A DNA stretch of 43,919 nucleotides from a bacterium (GTDB lineage Bacteria; UBA9089; CG2-30-40-21; SBAY01), in contig JBFLYA010000005.1 in the NCBI GenBank assembly GCA_040757115.1, positions 1-43,919 of the forward strand, written 5' to 3'. The first letter of the stretch is position 1, and each line of letters begins with the position of its first letter. Under the pieces are notes generated by a model. It did not search any database and was not told the origin of the DNA. It worked only from the letters and a program-made list of their open reading frames with translations. The position numbers and the translations under genes were made by a program. Positions 7,498 through 16,500 of the stretch are shown here, in pieces.

Positions 7498-9036
7498 TTA
7501 TTCCATTTTAATTGCCTGAATACAGAAATCACAGCCACCAAAATATAAAATCTGATTATGAATTGTCGGCGTTGAACGAAGGTTATTTTTAATGTAATAT
7601 TTTTGCAGGATAGTGCCATCCAGCGAACTTAAGGCAAATAAACATCCTTTATCCTGACCAGATTTGACTCCATAATAAATTATCCCATCTGAGATAACCG
7701 GGGAAGATTCTATTTTAACTCCTAAATTTCGTCTCCATTTCAGTTCAACTTCATTATTATCTTCTTTTAAGCAAATTGCAACACCTTCTCCAGTGCCAAA
7801 GTGGATAAGTTTTTCTCCGTTAAAAGTTACTTGAATTACTGGCGAAGAAAGAATATCAAAATGGCTAATATTTATCTCTGATGTATCATAAGCCCAGGAT
7901 AATTCCTCAGATTGAATATCTACCGCATAGATATAATATTTTCCAGCGGTGAAATATACCTTGTTGGCAAATATAGTTGGTTTGCATCTAATTGGTTCTA
8001 AAGAGCCTGTCCAGGGATATGCCCATTTTAATTCCAATTTTCCTGATCTGAGTATCTTAAGTGCCCTTAATTTACCGTCATTTGAGCCAAAGTAAATAAT
8101 TTCATCTTTAATCAATGGTGATGAAATAATCGAGCCAGAAGTAGAATAATTATCAATTATCTTACCGCTGTCAATATTTATGGCATAAAGTTTTCCCTCC
8201 ACACTGCCTACATAACAAGTATCTTTGAAAATCACTGGAGAAGAATTACACCAGATATAATCTTCTCGACCATAGCCATCGCTAATCAAGGTAGGCGAAA
8301 GCCCTTGCGGAGAACCAGTCATAGTATCTAATCTATAAAGATAGGTAAATCTCTGTGGATTGTTTTCAGCATTAACTACAGTGAAGTAAAGGCAATTATT
8401 ACTTATTACGGGATTAGATTGAATACAACAGCCACCTCGATTAAGTTTATAATTTTCATATTCTACTGCCACGCCATTTTTATCATAGAGGATGCCGGAA
8501 GATGTATCGAAACTCCACAATCTTCTGCCCGTCGTTATATCAAGTGCATACATAAATCCTGAAGTCACTCCGCAATATAAAATATCCTCCTGGATAACAG
8601 GCGAAGAATGAATATGAGACCTGGTATCAAATTCCCATATTTTTTGCATAGGTTGATGATAGGCGACAGCCCGTGTATTTATCTTTTGGTGACTAAAACC
8701 GAATATTACCCCAGAGATAAGCCTTATTTTTTTAGTTAAAAGGATTTCTATCTTCAAATCTTCTGTTTTAATCAAAATATTATCTATCTCAAAACCACTT
8801 TTTTTAATAAAATCATTTACAATCAAATTTACCCTGGAAATTCCTTCTAAAAGATAAAAAGCACCTTTAGAGGCTGACTGCTCACAGATTGTTATCATTC
8901 CTGATTTCAATTGATAGATTCTTTTTAAATCAATATTCAGGAGTATAATTTCCATCAAGAAAAATAAAATTAAAGATGATAGAGATAGTGCCTGGATAAA
9001 AATATTATCTTTTTTTGCCAACGATATATTCTTCAC
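7498..9036 (-). CDS. Membrane-anchored PQQ-type beta-propeller protein with Tad-like N-terminus
   Basis: A 512-residue protein. One hydrophobic helix (about 13-33) is followed by a segment, residues 34-125, that resembles the TadE/TadG pilin-like start (polar helix after the anchor, then a beta region). From residue about 130 on there are at least six propeller blades of the PQQ/outer-membrane BamB type, each with a signature such as LYCGVTSGFMYALDITTGRRLWSFDT in shorter form: YALD-x-x-TG-x-x-LW. No dehydrogenase motifs or catalytic residues are seen, so it is more likely a scaffold than an enzyme. Start is GTG with AGAGGG upstream. A promoter at 9057-9085 drives it divergently from rny. Confidence 0.75.
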   Translation of the reverse strand: MKNISLAKKDNIFIQALSLSSLILFFLMEIILLNIDLKRIYQLKSGMITICEQSASKGAFYLLEGISRVNLIVNDFIKKSGFEIDNILIKTEDLKIEILLTKKIRLISGVIFGFSHQKINTRAVAYHQPMQKIWEFDTRSHIHSSPVIQEDILYCGVTSGFMYALDITTGRRLWSFDTSSGILYDKNGVAVEYENYKLNRGGCCIQSNPVISNNCLYFTVVNAENNPQRFTYLYRLDTMTGSPQGLSPTLISDGYGREDYIWCNSSPVIFKDTCYVGSVEGKLYAINIDSGKIIDNYSTSGSIISSPLIKDEIIYFGSNDGKLRALKILRSGKLELKWAYPWTGSLEPIRCKPTIFANKVYFTAGKYYIYAVDIQSEELSWAYDTSEINISHFDILSSPVIQVTFNGEKLIHFGTGEGVAICLKEDNNEVELKWRRNLGVKIESSPVISDGIIYYGVKSGQDKGCLFALSSLDGTILQKYYIKNNLRSTPTIHNQILYFGGCDFCIQAIKME

Positions 9037-9056
9037 TCTTCTACCCTCTAATATCT

Positions 9057-9085
9057 ATTTTAATAAAATATATCATTTAAGTCAA
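9057..9085 (-). promoter_or_regulatory. Promoter of the propeller gene
   Basis: On the minus strand TTGACT (plus 9080-9085), 17 bp, TAAAAT (plus 9057-9062). It lies back to back with the rny promoter, with only 9 bp between the two -35 hexamers, so one regulator could affect both. Confidence 0.6.
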
Positions 9086-9094
9086 TAAAAAAGG

Positions 9095-9123
9095 TTGACA
9101 ATTTTTAAAAAATAATGTATTAT
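9095..9123 (+). promoter_or_regulatory. Promoter of rny-ymdB
   Basis: TTGACA at 9095-9100, 17-bp spacer, TATTAT at 9118-9123. The start codon of rny is 200 bp further on, with a MITE-like inverted repeat between promoter and gene. Confidence 0.65.
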
Positions 9124-9149
9124 ATAATTACTTGAATTTTAAAAATTTC

Positions 9150-9304
9150 GGGTAGTGTTCGATTAAGTGTTAGGAGATAAACAAAATGTATATAAATAAA
9201 ACCATTACAGGAAAAAAATATAAAAATATTTATCAAATCAAATTTCCCACCTTTGTTTCTTCCTGGGGTTTGACATAAAAACACACTTCAATAGAACATC
9301 ACCC
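9150..9304. mobile_element. 155-bp MITE-like inverted repeat in the rny leader
   Basis: GGGTAGTGTTCGATTAAGTG (9150-9169) and its imperfect complement, CACTTCAATAGAACATCACC (9284-9303), form long terminal repeats. The sequence resembles ends of transposons of the IS256 group, but that is from memory and not checked. No target duplication is obvious. A 30-codon frame at 9186-9278 with an AGGAG upstream lies entirely inside and is probably not a gene. Confidence 0.5.
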
Positions 9305-9326
9305 ATTTTAAGGGGGTGTAAAGATA

Positions 9327-10868
9327 GTGGAGCAAGGTAATATTATCTTACCTGTCCTTATTACAGGGCTTCTGTGTGCTATTTTGGGTTATCTGGGTCG
9401 TAAATATCTCGAAAAGGTTAAAACCTCTTCGGCTGAAGAAATAAGTAGACAGATACTTGCTGAGGCAGAAGAAGATGCGCAAAGAGTAAAAAAAGAAGCA
9501 CTTCTTGAAGCAAAAGATGAGTTGTATAAGGAAAAGACTGAATTTGAACGGGAAACTCGAAACAGACGACTTGAACTTGAAAAATTAGAGACAAGACTTA
9601 GACAGAAAGAAGAAAGTTTAGAACAAAAATTGGGTAAATTAGAGAGAAAAGAAAAAGAAAACCAAAATCTACAAGATATACTTCAGCAGGAAAAAAAGGA
9701 AATAGAAAGGTTAAAATCAAACCAGATTAAACAATTAGAAAGTATTTCAGGATTAACTTGTGATGAAGCCAAAAAGATGTTGATTCAAAGTATTGAAAGC
9801 GAGATTAGACATGAAGCGAATAAAATGATAAAAGAGATAGAGGATGATGCAAAGAACACTGCGGAAAAGAAGGCTAAATGGATAATTTCTCAGGCTATTC
9901 AAAGATGCGCGGCTGAACAGGTAGTTGAAACTACAGTCTCTGTAGTTGCATTACCAAGTGATGAAATGAAAGGAAGAATAATTGGTCGCGAAGGACGGAA
10001 TATAAGAACCATTGAGAATTTGACTGGTGTGGATTTGATTATTGATGATACGCCAGAAGCAGTTATACTCTCGGGCTTTGACCCCATAAAAAGGGAGATT
10101 GCTAAAATTTCATTAGAACGATTGATTACAGATGGAAGGATTCATCCCGCAAGAATTGAAGAGGTAATTGCAAAAGTAGAAAAGGATGTAGAACAATCAC
10201 TAAAAGAGGAAGGCGAGAAGGCTACTTTTGATCTCGGTGTTCATGGATTTAACAAGGAAATGCTGTATTTACTGGGTAAATTGAAATTCCGTACCAGTTT
10301 TGGTCAAAATGTCTTACAACACAGTATCGAAGTTGCTCAATTAGCCGCTCTTATGGCCGCAGAACTAAATGTAGATGTCCCTTTAGTTAAACGAGCCGGA
10401 TTACTCCATGACCTTGGCAAATCAATCGATTCTACCGTAGAAGGTTCACATGCTTCTATTGGCGCCGATTTATGCCGTAAATATGGTGAATCACCTGAAA
10501 TAATACACGCTATCGCCGCTCATCATGGAGAGGTTGAACCAAAAACCGTAGAAGCAGTCTTAATTCAAGCCGCAGATGCTGTCTCGGCCGCAAGACCTGG
10601 TGTCCGAAAAGAAAGCCTGGAAAATTATATCCGCCGATTAGAAAAATTAGAACAAATTGCTACTTCTTTTCGTGGTGTAGAAAAATCTTACGCAATCCAG
10701 GCTGGTAGAGAACTACGGGTTATCGTCTCATCTAACGAAATAGATGAAGCAGAATTATTTGCTCTGGGAAGAGAAATTGCTAAAAAGATTGAAGAAGAAT
10801 TAGAATATCCAGGTCAGGTTAAAGTAACCATAATTAGAGAAACCCGTGAAGTAGTTTATGCAAAATAA
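9327..10868 (+). CDS. rny: Ribonuclease Y
   Basis: A 513-residue protein of standard RNase Y length, the membrane-bound endoribonuclease that starts mRNA decay. An N-terminal helix (about 7-25) anchors it; residues 30-200 are a long Glu/Lys coiled coil; a KH domain at about 205-270 carries [15 protein letters not shown]; the HD domain at about 330-425 shows HSIEVAQ and [10 protein letters not shown] with the metal-binding His-Asp near residue 361. Start is GTG, chosen because the hydrophobic anchor follows at once and AGGGGG lies 10 bp upstream. ymdB follows closely, a pairing seen in many bacteria. Confidence 0.95.
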   Translation: MEQGNIILPVLITGLLCAILGYLGRKYLEKVKTSSAEEISRQILAEAEEDAQRVKKEALLEAKDELYKEKTEFERETRNRRLELEKLETRLRQKEESLEQKLGKLERKEKENQNLQDILQQEKKEIERLKSNQIKQLESISGLTCDEAKKMLIQSIESEIRHEANKMIKEIEDDAKNTAEKKAKWIISQAIQRCAAEQVVETTVSVVALPSDEMKGRIIGREGRNIRTIENLTGVDLIIDDTPEAVILSGFDPIKREIAKISLERLITDGRIHPARIEEVIAKVEKDVEQSLKEEGEKATFDLGVHGFNKEMLYLLGKLKFRTSFGQNVLQHSIEVAQLAALMAAELNVDVPLVKRAGLLHDLGKSIDSTVEGSHASIGADLCRKYGESPEIIHAIAAHHGEVEPKTVEAVLIQAADAVSAARPGVRKESLENYIRRLEKLEQIATSFRGVEKSYAIQAGRELRVIVSSNEIDEAELFALGREIAKKIEEELEYPGQVKVTIIRETREVVYAK

Positions 10869-10929
10869 AAAGTAATCGGTGACGAAAAAACCTTTTACCG
10901 ATTACCTGAAGGAGGGGACAGAATATATC

Positions 10930-11715
10930 TTGAGAGTTTTAGTTATAGGTGATATTGTCGGAAAAAAAGGAAGACAGGTAATTAAGGCATTATTACCTAA
11001 GATTAAACAAGAATATCAAATTGACCTCTGTGTAGCCAATGGTGAAAATCTTGCTGGCGGATTTGGATTAACTCAAAAAACAGCAAATGAAGTCTTTACT
11101 GCGGGCGTAGATGTTCTAACCAGTGGTAACCATGTCTGGAGTAAAAAAGAAGTCTATGAAATAATAGAAAATGAAAATATCTTAAGACCCCTTAATTATC
11201 CCACTGGAGTTCCCGGAAGAGGATATAATCTTTATAAAGTCCAAAATGACTTGTTATGTGTGATAAATTTAGCCGGAAGAGTTTTCATTGATGAATTAGA
11301 TTGTCCATTCCGGGTCGTCCTACCTGAAATTACTAAAATAAGAGAAAAGACAAAAAACATAATTGTAGATATGCACGCTGAGGCTACTTCGGAAAAAGTA
11401 GCTATGGGCTGGTATTTAGACGGAAGGGTAAGTGCAGTCATTGGCACACATACCCATGTTCAAACCGCAGATGAAAGAATATTGCCTGAAGGAACCGCAT
11501 ATATTACTGATGCCGGAATGACTGGTCCTCGAGACTCAATTATTGGTATAAAAAAGGAAATAGTTTTAAAAAAATTCCTGACTCAAATACCATTAAGATT
11601 CGAAGTGGCTAAAGGTATAGGTCAAATTGGCGGCGTAATCGTTGAAATTGATACCTCTACGGGCAAAGCAAAAAGTATTATCAGAATACAACAATTTCTT
11701 GAGGAAGAAAATTAA
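10930..11715 (+). CDS. ymdB: YmdB-family metallophosphoesterase
   Basis: A 261-residue calcineurin-like phosphoesterase; Bacillus YmdB hydrolyses cyclic nucleotides and affects motility/biofilm choice. All metal-site blocks are present: GDIVGKKGR near the start, ANGENLAGGFG, TSGNHVW, VDMHAEATSEK and GTHTHVQTAD. I place the start at TTG 10930, preceded by GGAGGGG; an upstream ATG-like frame from 10879 would add 17 residues, but those bases are an intergenic inverted repeat (GTAATCGGT...ACCGATTAC). The gene follows rny by 61 bp. The stop codon lies in the 8-bp target duplication of the element that begins at 11718. Confidence 0.9.
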   Translation: MRVLVIGDIVGKKGRQVIKALLPKIKQEYQIDLCVANGENLAGGFGLTQKTANEVFTAGVDVLTSGNHVWSKKEVYEIIENENILRPLNYPTGVPGRGYNLYKVQNDLLCVINLAGRVFIDELDCPFRVVLPEITKIREKTKNIIVDMHAEATSEKVAMGWYLDGRVSAVIGTHTHVQTADERILPEGTAYITDAGMTGPRDSIIGIKKEIVLKKFLTQIPLRFEVAKGIGQIGGVIVEIDTSTGKAKSIIRIQQFLEEEN

Positions 11716-11717
11716 AT

Positions 11718-11957
11718 GTAAGCGTTCAGCCACAGAGGCACAGACTTCACAGAGAATTAAGGAAATTAGCCACAAATGGATACGAATTAACCTCTGACAT
11801 CCCATAAATGTAGTGCGAACCTTTAAGTTCGCCTTTTGGCTTGCCAGAAGCGAATCTAACGCCTCGCACTACAAATCTTTTTGTATTTGTGTTCATTCGT
11901 GGTTATATATTCCCTCTGTGTTCTCTGTGACTCTGTGGCTATATCCTGAACGGTTAC
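11718..11957. mobile_element. 240-bp GTAAC-family element with exact 8-bp target duplication
   Basis: Termini GTAAGCGTTCA (11718-11728) and TGAACGGTTAC (11947-11957) are inverted repeats; inside them are inverted 'CCACAGAGGCACAG' words and a hairpin of AGTGCGA...TCGCACT type. The element is flanked by AATTAAAT on both sides (11710-11717 and 11958-11965), an exact 8-bp duplication. The left copy contains the ymdB stop codon. No ORF is inside. A longer relative in opposite orientation is at 25852-26322. Confidence 0.8.
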
Positions 11958-11993
11958 AATTAAATTATTAGTCATTAGTATTTAGTAAGGCGT

Positions 11994-12180
11994 CAGTGAT
12001 TTGGGGGGATGAACATTAACCTCCGGAGGACAGAGCAATGAAAATAGTAGGCAAGTAGGTAGTAGGTAAGTAGGAAAGGGATAAAGGATGTGCACGGTAT
12101 TCCTCTTCTGGGGGCAATGTCTCCCCCTTTCCTACTTTCCTACTCTCCTACTTCCTACTTTCCAGGGGAATCCCTCATTT
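11994..12180. repeat. Leader-like repeat (11994-12047) joined to an inverted 'AGTAGG' repeat
   Basis: Positions 11994-12047 hold CAGTGATTTGGGG, ACATTAACCT, GGAGGA and ATGAAAATAG in that order; the same order occurs on the minus strand at 31742-31795. It is followed by AGTAGGCAAGTAGGTAGTAGG (12045-12065) in shortened form AGTAGGCAAGTAGG, whose complement CCTACTTTCCTACTCTCC occurs near 12134-12160, giving a long imperfect hairpin. The rest of the 550-bp gap holds no gene. Confidence 0.5.
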
Positions 12181-12213
12181 CAGTGACGCATTACAGTATT
12201 TATTAAATTTTTC

Positions 12214-12242
12214 TTGACAGTTAGATTAGATTATTGTAAAAT
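12214..12242 (+). promoter_or_regulatory. Promoter of the 12266 gene
   Basis: TTGACA at 12214-12219, 17 bp, TAAAAT at 12237-12242. The start of transcription would fall near 12249, so the leader is only about 17 nt and begins almost at the GGAGGG ribosome site (12251-12256). Confidence 0.7.
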
Positions 12243-12265
12243 AATAAACTGGAGGGAAAAAAGAT

Positions 12266-12634
12266 TTGCCTACAGAAATAGATTATAACAGGATAAAAGA
12301 GATTGTCAAAGAAGTCTTAAGTGAAGAATTGTCATTAAAAGAGGCAGAAATCGAATTTGGGGAAAAATGGACAGGTGGAGAATTAATCATACGACCTAAA
12401 AATACAAACCTTGCACCAAAACATATCCCTTTAGAAGTATTTTTTCACAAAATAGTTATGATTCGCGACCGACTGAGAGTCCTGGAACAAAAAATTAACT
12501 CAAACACTAAATTCACCGATGAAGAAAAGCTAGAAATGCAACAATATATTACTCGTATTTATGGTAGTTTGACGACTTTTAATCTGTTGTTTAAACGCAA
12601 ATCAAGTTATTTTGTCGGAGAGGGAGGAAAATGA
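12266..12634 (+). CDS. Conserved-looking hypothetical protein, 122 residues
   Basis: Not recognised. The protein is soluble and mostly helical: an acidic N-terminal helix (YNRIKEIVKEVLSEELSLKE), a short beta-like stretch (GGELIIRPKN), then two helices (FFHKIVMIRDRLRVLEQKI and FTDEEKLEMQQYITRIYGSLTTFNLL) and a basic, aromatic tail. No Cys, no signal peptide and no membrane helix. It starts with TTG at 12266, nine bases after GGAGGG, and has its own well-formed promoter, which makes it very likely a real gene. An element-like terminus (ATAAGCGTTCA, 12635-12645) begins right after its stop codon. Confidence 0.7.
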   Translation: MPTEIDYNRIKEIVKEVLSEELSLKEAEIEFGEKWTGGELIIRPKNTNLAPKHIPLEVFFHKIVMIRDRLRVLEQKINSNTKFTDEEKLEMQQYITRIYGSLTTFNLLFKRKSSYFVGEGGK

Positions 12635-12669
12635 ATAAGCGTTCAGGTAAATAGTTACCAATTACCAAA

Positions 12670-13073
12670 TAGGGTTCTGCAAAATAGGATTTGGGAGAGA
12701 CAACAAATAAATATCAAATATTAAATATCAAAATGCAAAATTACAAATCAAATTTCAAAAAGGAAGTAGCAGGGTTTCTCAAAGAGTTGGAGGAATTTGG
12801 TAATATCTTTGCTTCAAGTATTTTAACGCTGAAAGGAAAGAGATAATTTTACTGAACTTTGGCAAAGATAGTTGATAGTTGATAGTTTATAGTTGATAGT
12901 AGATAGTTGAAGGACTATAGACTATAAACTATAAACCATAAACTATAAACTATACACTATACACTATAAACTATAAACGAGTTTTGCATTTTGCTCTTTG
13001 GAGGAAATTGATAAAAATAGAGGTTTTAAATACCCGCTTAAAAACTACAGTTTCTTAGTTTTGCAGAACTCTA
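12670..13073. mobile_element. 404-bp insertion with 15-bp terminal repeats and 13-bp flanking direct repeat
   Basis: TAGGGTTCTGCAAAA (12670-12684) and TTTTGCAGAACTCTA (13059-13073) are inverted with one mismatch. Outside them ACCAATTACCAAA is found on both sides (12657-12669, 13074-13086). Inside is a run of short words GATAGTTGATAGT... and its complement ACTATAAACTAT... (12867-12978), forming a long AT-rich hairpin, and a short broken frame (FKKEVAGFLKELEEFG) I cannot assign. Confidence 0.55.
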
Positions 13074-13104
13074 ACCAATTACCAAAAAAGAGGAGGGAAA
13101 AATA

Positions 13105-13197
13105 ATGGGGCAAAAAAGTAAGGTGAAGAAAAAGGCACAAAAATCTATCGAAGAAAAGCGTAAAGAGAAAAAGGAAAAGAAAGATAAGAAAAAATAA
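13105..13197 (+). CDS. Very basic 30-residue protein
   Basis: ATG at 13105 is preceded by AGGAGGG with 7 bp spacing, one of the best ribosome sites in the window. The product starts MGQKSKVKKKAQKSIEEKRK and is 30 residues long; more than half are Lys or Arg, with a few Glu. Such a composition fits a small nucleic-acid- or ribosome-associated protein, but no family is recognised. It is too short for routine gene calling. It may have been in one transcription unit with the 12266 gene before the 404-bp insertion. Confidence 0.5.
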   Translation: MGQKSKVKKKAQKSIEEKRKEKKEKKDKKK

Positions 13198-13219
13198 GAT
13201 GTGTCCGTAAGTGAAATCA

Positions 13220-13300
13220 GGTAATCGGTTATCGGTAATCAGGTAATCAGTAGCTCAGATAAGGTGTTAAAAAACCGCTTACCGATAACTGATTACTGGT
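13220..13300. repeat. Inverted 'GGTAATCGGTTATCGG' word repeat
   Basis: GGTAATCGGTTATCGGTAAT (from 13220) pairs imperfectly with ACCGATAACTGATTACTGGT (13281-13300). On RNA it would form a hairpin with a loop of about 25 nt. It separates the 30-codon gene from the beta-helix gene cluster. Confidence 0.6.
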
Positions 13301-13340
13301 ATAGCGTTCTATAAGTAGATATAACAATATAAAGTTTTTG
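13300..13340. repeat. 41-bp exact direct repeat, copy 1
   Basis: Begins TATAGCGTTCTATAAG and ends AAAGTTTTTG. It is identical over 41 bp to 24578-24618, 11.3 kb away. Both copies lie a few hundred bases upstream of a gene. Confidence 0.85.
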
Positions 13341-13575
13341 GTAACCGTTGAGGTAATCCTTTACCGCAGAGACGCAGAGAAACAGAGAGGAAGATATCTT
13401 TTTTTTTCGCGTTTTTCGGTGTTTAAAAAGACTGAAAGTAAGTATTAAAAGATTAATAAACAACGAAAGACCTGAAATGCACACAAAAAAGGAAATTTCT
13501 GTCTCTGGTGAATAGATTTTAATTTTTTCTCTGTGTCTGTGCGTCTGTGCGGTGAAAAAAAGGAAAACTATTCAC
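13341..13575. repeat. Element of 'CCGCAGAGACGCAGAG' class abutting the beta-helix gene
   Basis: Starts GTAACCGTTGAGG, with ACCGCAGAGACGCAGAGA at 13363-13380, and ends with the inverted words TCTGTGCGTCTGTGCGGTGA (about 13535-13554), then AACTATTCAC (13566-13575) directly before the ATG of the beta-helix gene. The interior holds no intact ORF. A GTG-initiated extension of the downstream gene into this repeat is therefore not credible. Confidence 0.55.
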
Positions 13576-16500
13576 ATGAAAAAGATTCTTAAATATTTAA
13601 CAGTAGGTATTATTTTAGGTATAAATATAGGGGTTTATGCGGCTGATTTGTATGTGCCAGGGTCATATACAACTATCCAGTCTGCAGTAAATACCGCAAC
13701 AACTGGGGATACCATTTATGTTGGAACTGGAACTTACAATGAGGCACTCTATATCAACAAAAGTATTGCCCTGGTTGGAGCAGGAGCGGATGTTTGTACA
13801 ATTACCACAACTGGGCTGGGATATGTAAATGTAGTAACCTTTGACGGTACGGGTGGAACAATAACAGGCTTCACCATCAGAGAAACATATATGTATGGAA
13901 TATATTGCATAAATAATGCAAATCCTGTAATCACCAACAACACAATATCAGGAAATAATTATGATGGTATTTTCTGTTTCGATTCTTCTCCAACCATTAC
14001 CAACAACATAATCTCAGGAAATCGTTATAAGGGTATCTATTGCGATTCTTCCTCCCCATTCATCACAAACAACATCATTGTCCGAAATAGATCTCATGGC
14101 ATCTACTGTGATAATTCTTCCCCATCTACTATGAACAATATTATTACAGAAAATGGAATAAGTAAGGATTCCTATGGTATCTATGTCCGCTCTGGTAATC
14201 CTACTGTTGATTACAACTGTGTCTGGGGAAATGGTTCTAATACTACCAATAATTACTACAATTGTGTTGTTGGATTATACAATATATCCCTTGACCCTCA
14301 ATTTATAGGGCAAGATGATTATCACCTTAGTTCTAATTCTCTCTGTATTGATGCAGGTTCAAACACAGCCCCAGGGATTCCAGAAAAAGATAAGGATGGA
14401 AACACAAGGATAGTCAATGACAGGGTTGACATAGGTGCCTATGAATATCAAGGAAGCCCTACAGGTCTATATTCTCTCTCGGGAACAGTTACTGATACAA
14501 ATGGCAATCCCATTTCCAATGCATTGGTAAAAGTAATCTCTGAGATTTTAATAAAGAGTCCAGCAAAGAGTCCAGGTAGAGGAGAGGCAATTACAGACAA
14601 TAATGGTAGTTTTACAATTAGCAATCTTCCTTTTGGAACATATACCATTCGGGCATCATCTGTAGGTTATTACCAATCTTACAGGAATCTTCTTATAAAT
14701 GGCCAAATCTCTAATATAGAATTTAAAATGGTTTCTACCCAATCACTTACCATTTATGTGAATAGGGACAATACTTCAGGGACAGAGAATGGTTCATTAG
14801 AATTTCCTTACACGACTATTAATAGAGGTGTTGATAATTGCTTTAAAGGAGGAACAGTTTTTGTTTCTTCTGGAATTTATAATGAGGCAATTTATATTAA
14901 CAAAAGTATTAGTTTAATTGGACAAGGGGCAAATGTTTGTACAATTACCACAACCGGGCTGGGATATGTAAATGCAGTAACCTTTGATGGCGCAGGTGGA
15001 ACAATAACCGGTTTCACCATCAGAGAAGCAGGCTGGGATGGAATATATTGCATAAATAATGCAAATCCAACCATTACCAACAACACAATTTCAGAAAGTA
15101 GATTGCTGGGTGTTCACTGCAACAATTCTTCTCCAACCATTACCAATAACACAATCTCAAAGAATGGGGGTAATGGTGGTATCAGATGCTGCAACAATTC
15201 TTCTCCAACCATTACCAATAATATAATATCGGGGAATGGCAGGCATGGCATCTCCTGCGAATACTCCTCCCCAACCATCACCAATAATACAATTTCAGAG
15301 AATGTGGAGGATGGTATTCTCTGTTTCAATTCTTCTCCAACCATCACCAACAATACAATCTTAAAGAATTTGAATTATGGTATCCACTGCAAATATAATT
15401 CTTTTCCAACCATCACCAACAACATAATATCAGGAAATCGTTATGCGGGCATCTATTGCGATTATTCCTCCTCCCCATTCATCACAAACAACATCATCGT
15501 CCGAAATAGATATCATGGCATCTACTGTAATAATTCTTCCCCATCTATTATGAACAATATTATTACAGAAAATGGAACAAGTACGGATTCCTATGGTATC
15601 TATGTCTGCTCTGGTAATCCTTCTGTTGATTACAACTGTGTCTGGGGAAATGGTTCTACTACTACCAATAATTACTACAATTGTGTTGTTGGATTATACA
15701 ATATATCCTTTGACCCTCAATTTATAGGGCAAGATGATTATCACCTTAGTTCTAAATCTCTCTGTATTGATGCAGGTTCAAACACAGCCCCAGGGATTCC
15801 AGAAAAAGATAAGGATGGAAACCCAAGGATAATCAATGACAGGGTTGACATAGGTGCCTATGAATATCAAGGAAGCCCTACAGGTCTATATTCTATCTCG
15901 GGAACACTTACTGATACAAATGGCAATCCAATTTCCAATGCATTGGTAAAAGTAATCTCTGATATTTTAATAAAGAGTCCAGTAAAGAGTCCATGTAGAG
16001 GAGAGGCAATTACAGACAATAATGGTAGTTTTACAATTAGCAATCTTCCTTTTGGAACATACACCATTCGGGCATCATCTGTAGGTTATTACCAATTTTA
16101 CAGGAACCTTCTTATAAATGGCCAAATCTCTAATATAGAATTTAAAATGGTTTCTACCCAATCACTTACCATTTATGTGAATAAGGATAATACTTCAGGG
16201 ACAGAGAATGGTTCATTAGAATCTCCTTACACGAGTATTAATAGAGGTGTCGATAGTTGCTTTGAAGGAGGAACAATTCTTGTTCCTCCTGGAATTTATA
16301 ATGAGTCAGTTTATATCAACAAAAGTATTAGTTTAATTGGAGCAGGGGCAAATGTTTGTACAATTACCACAACTGGGCTGGGATATGTAAGTGCAGTAAT
16401 CTTTGATGGCGCAGGTGGAACAATAACCGGTTTCACCATCAGAGAAGCAGGCTGGGATGGAATATATTGCATAAATAATGCAAATCCAACCATTACCAAC

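Noticed and set aside
9186-9278. 30-codon frame with AGGAG upstream
   Set aside because: Lies entirely inside a MITE-like inverted repeat; no sign of coding constraint.
10879-10929. 17-codon N-terminal extension of YmdB
   Set aside because: Encoded by an intergenic inverted repeat; family alignment and ribosome site favour TTG at 10930.
13552-13575. GTG start eight codons upstream for the large beta-helix protein
   Set aside because: It is within the terminal arm of a repeat element, and the ATG at 13576 gives a clean signal peptide like that of its paralogue.
15114-15353. Antisense frames opposite the beta-helix gene
   Set aside because: Shadow frames created by the repeated ITNNT coils (Leu-Val-Met-Val-Gly repeats); no ribosome sites.
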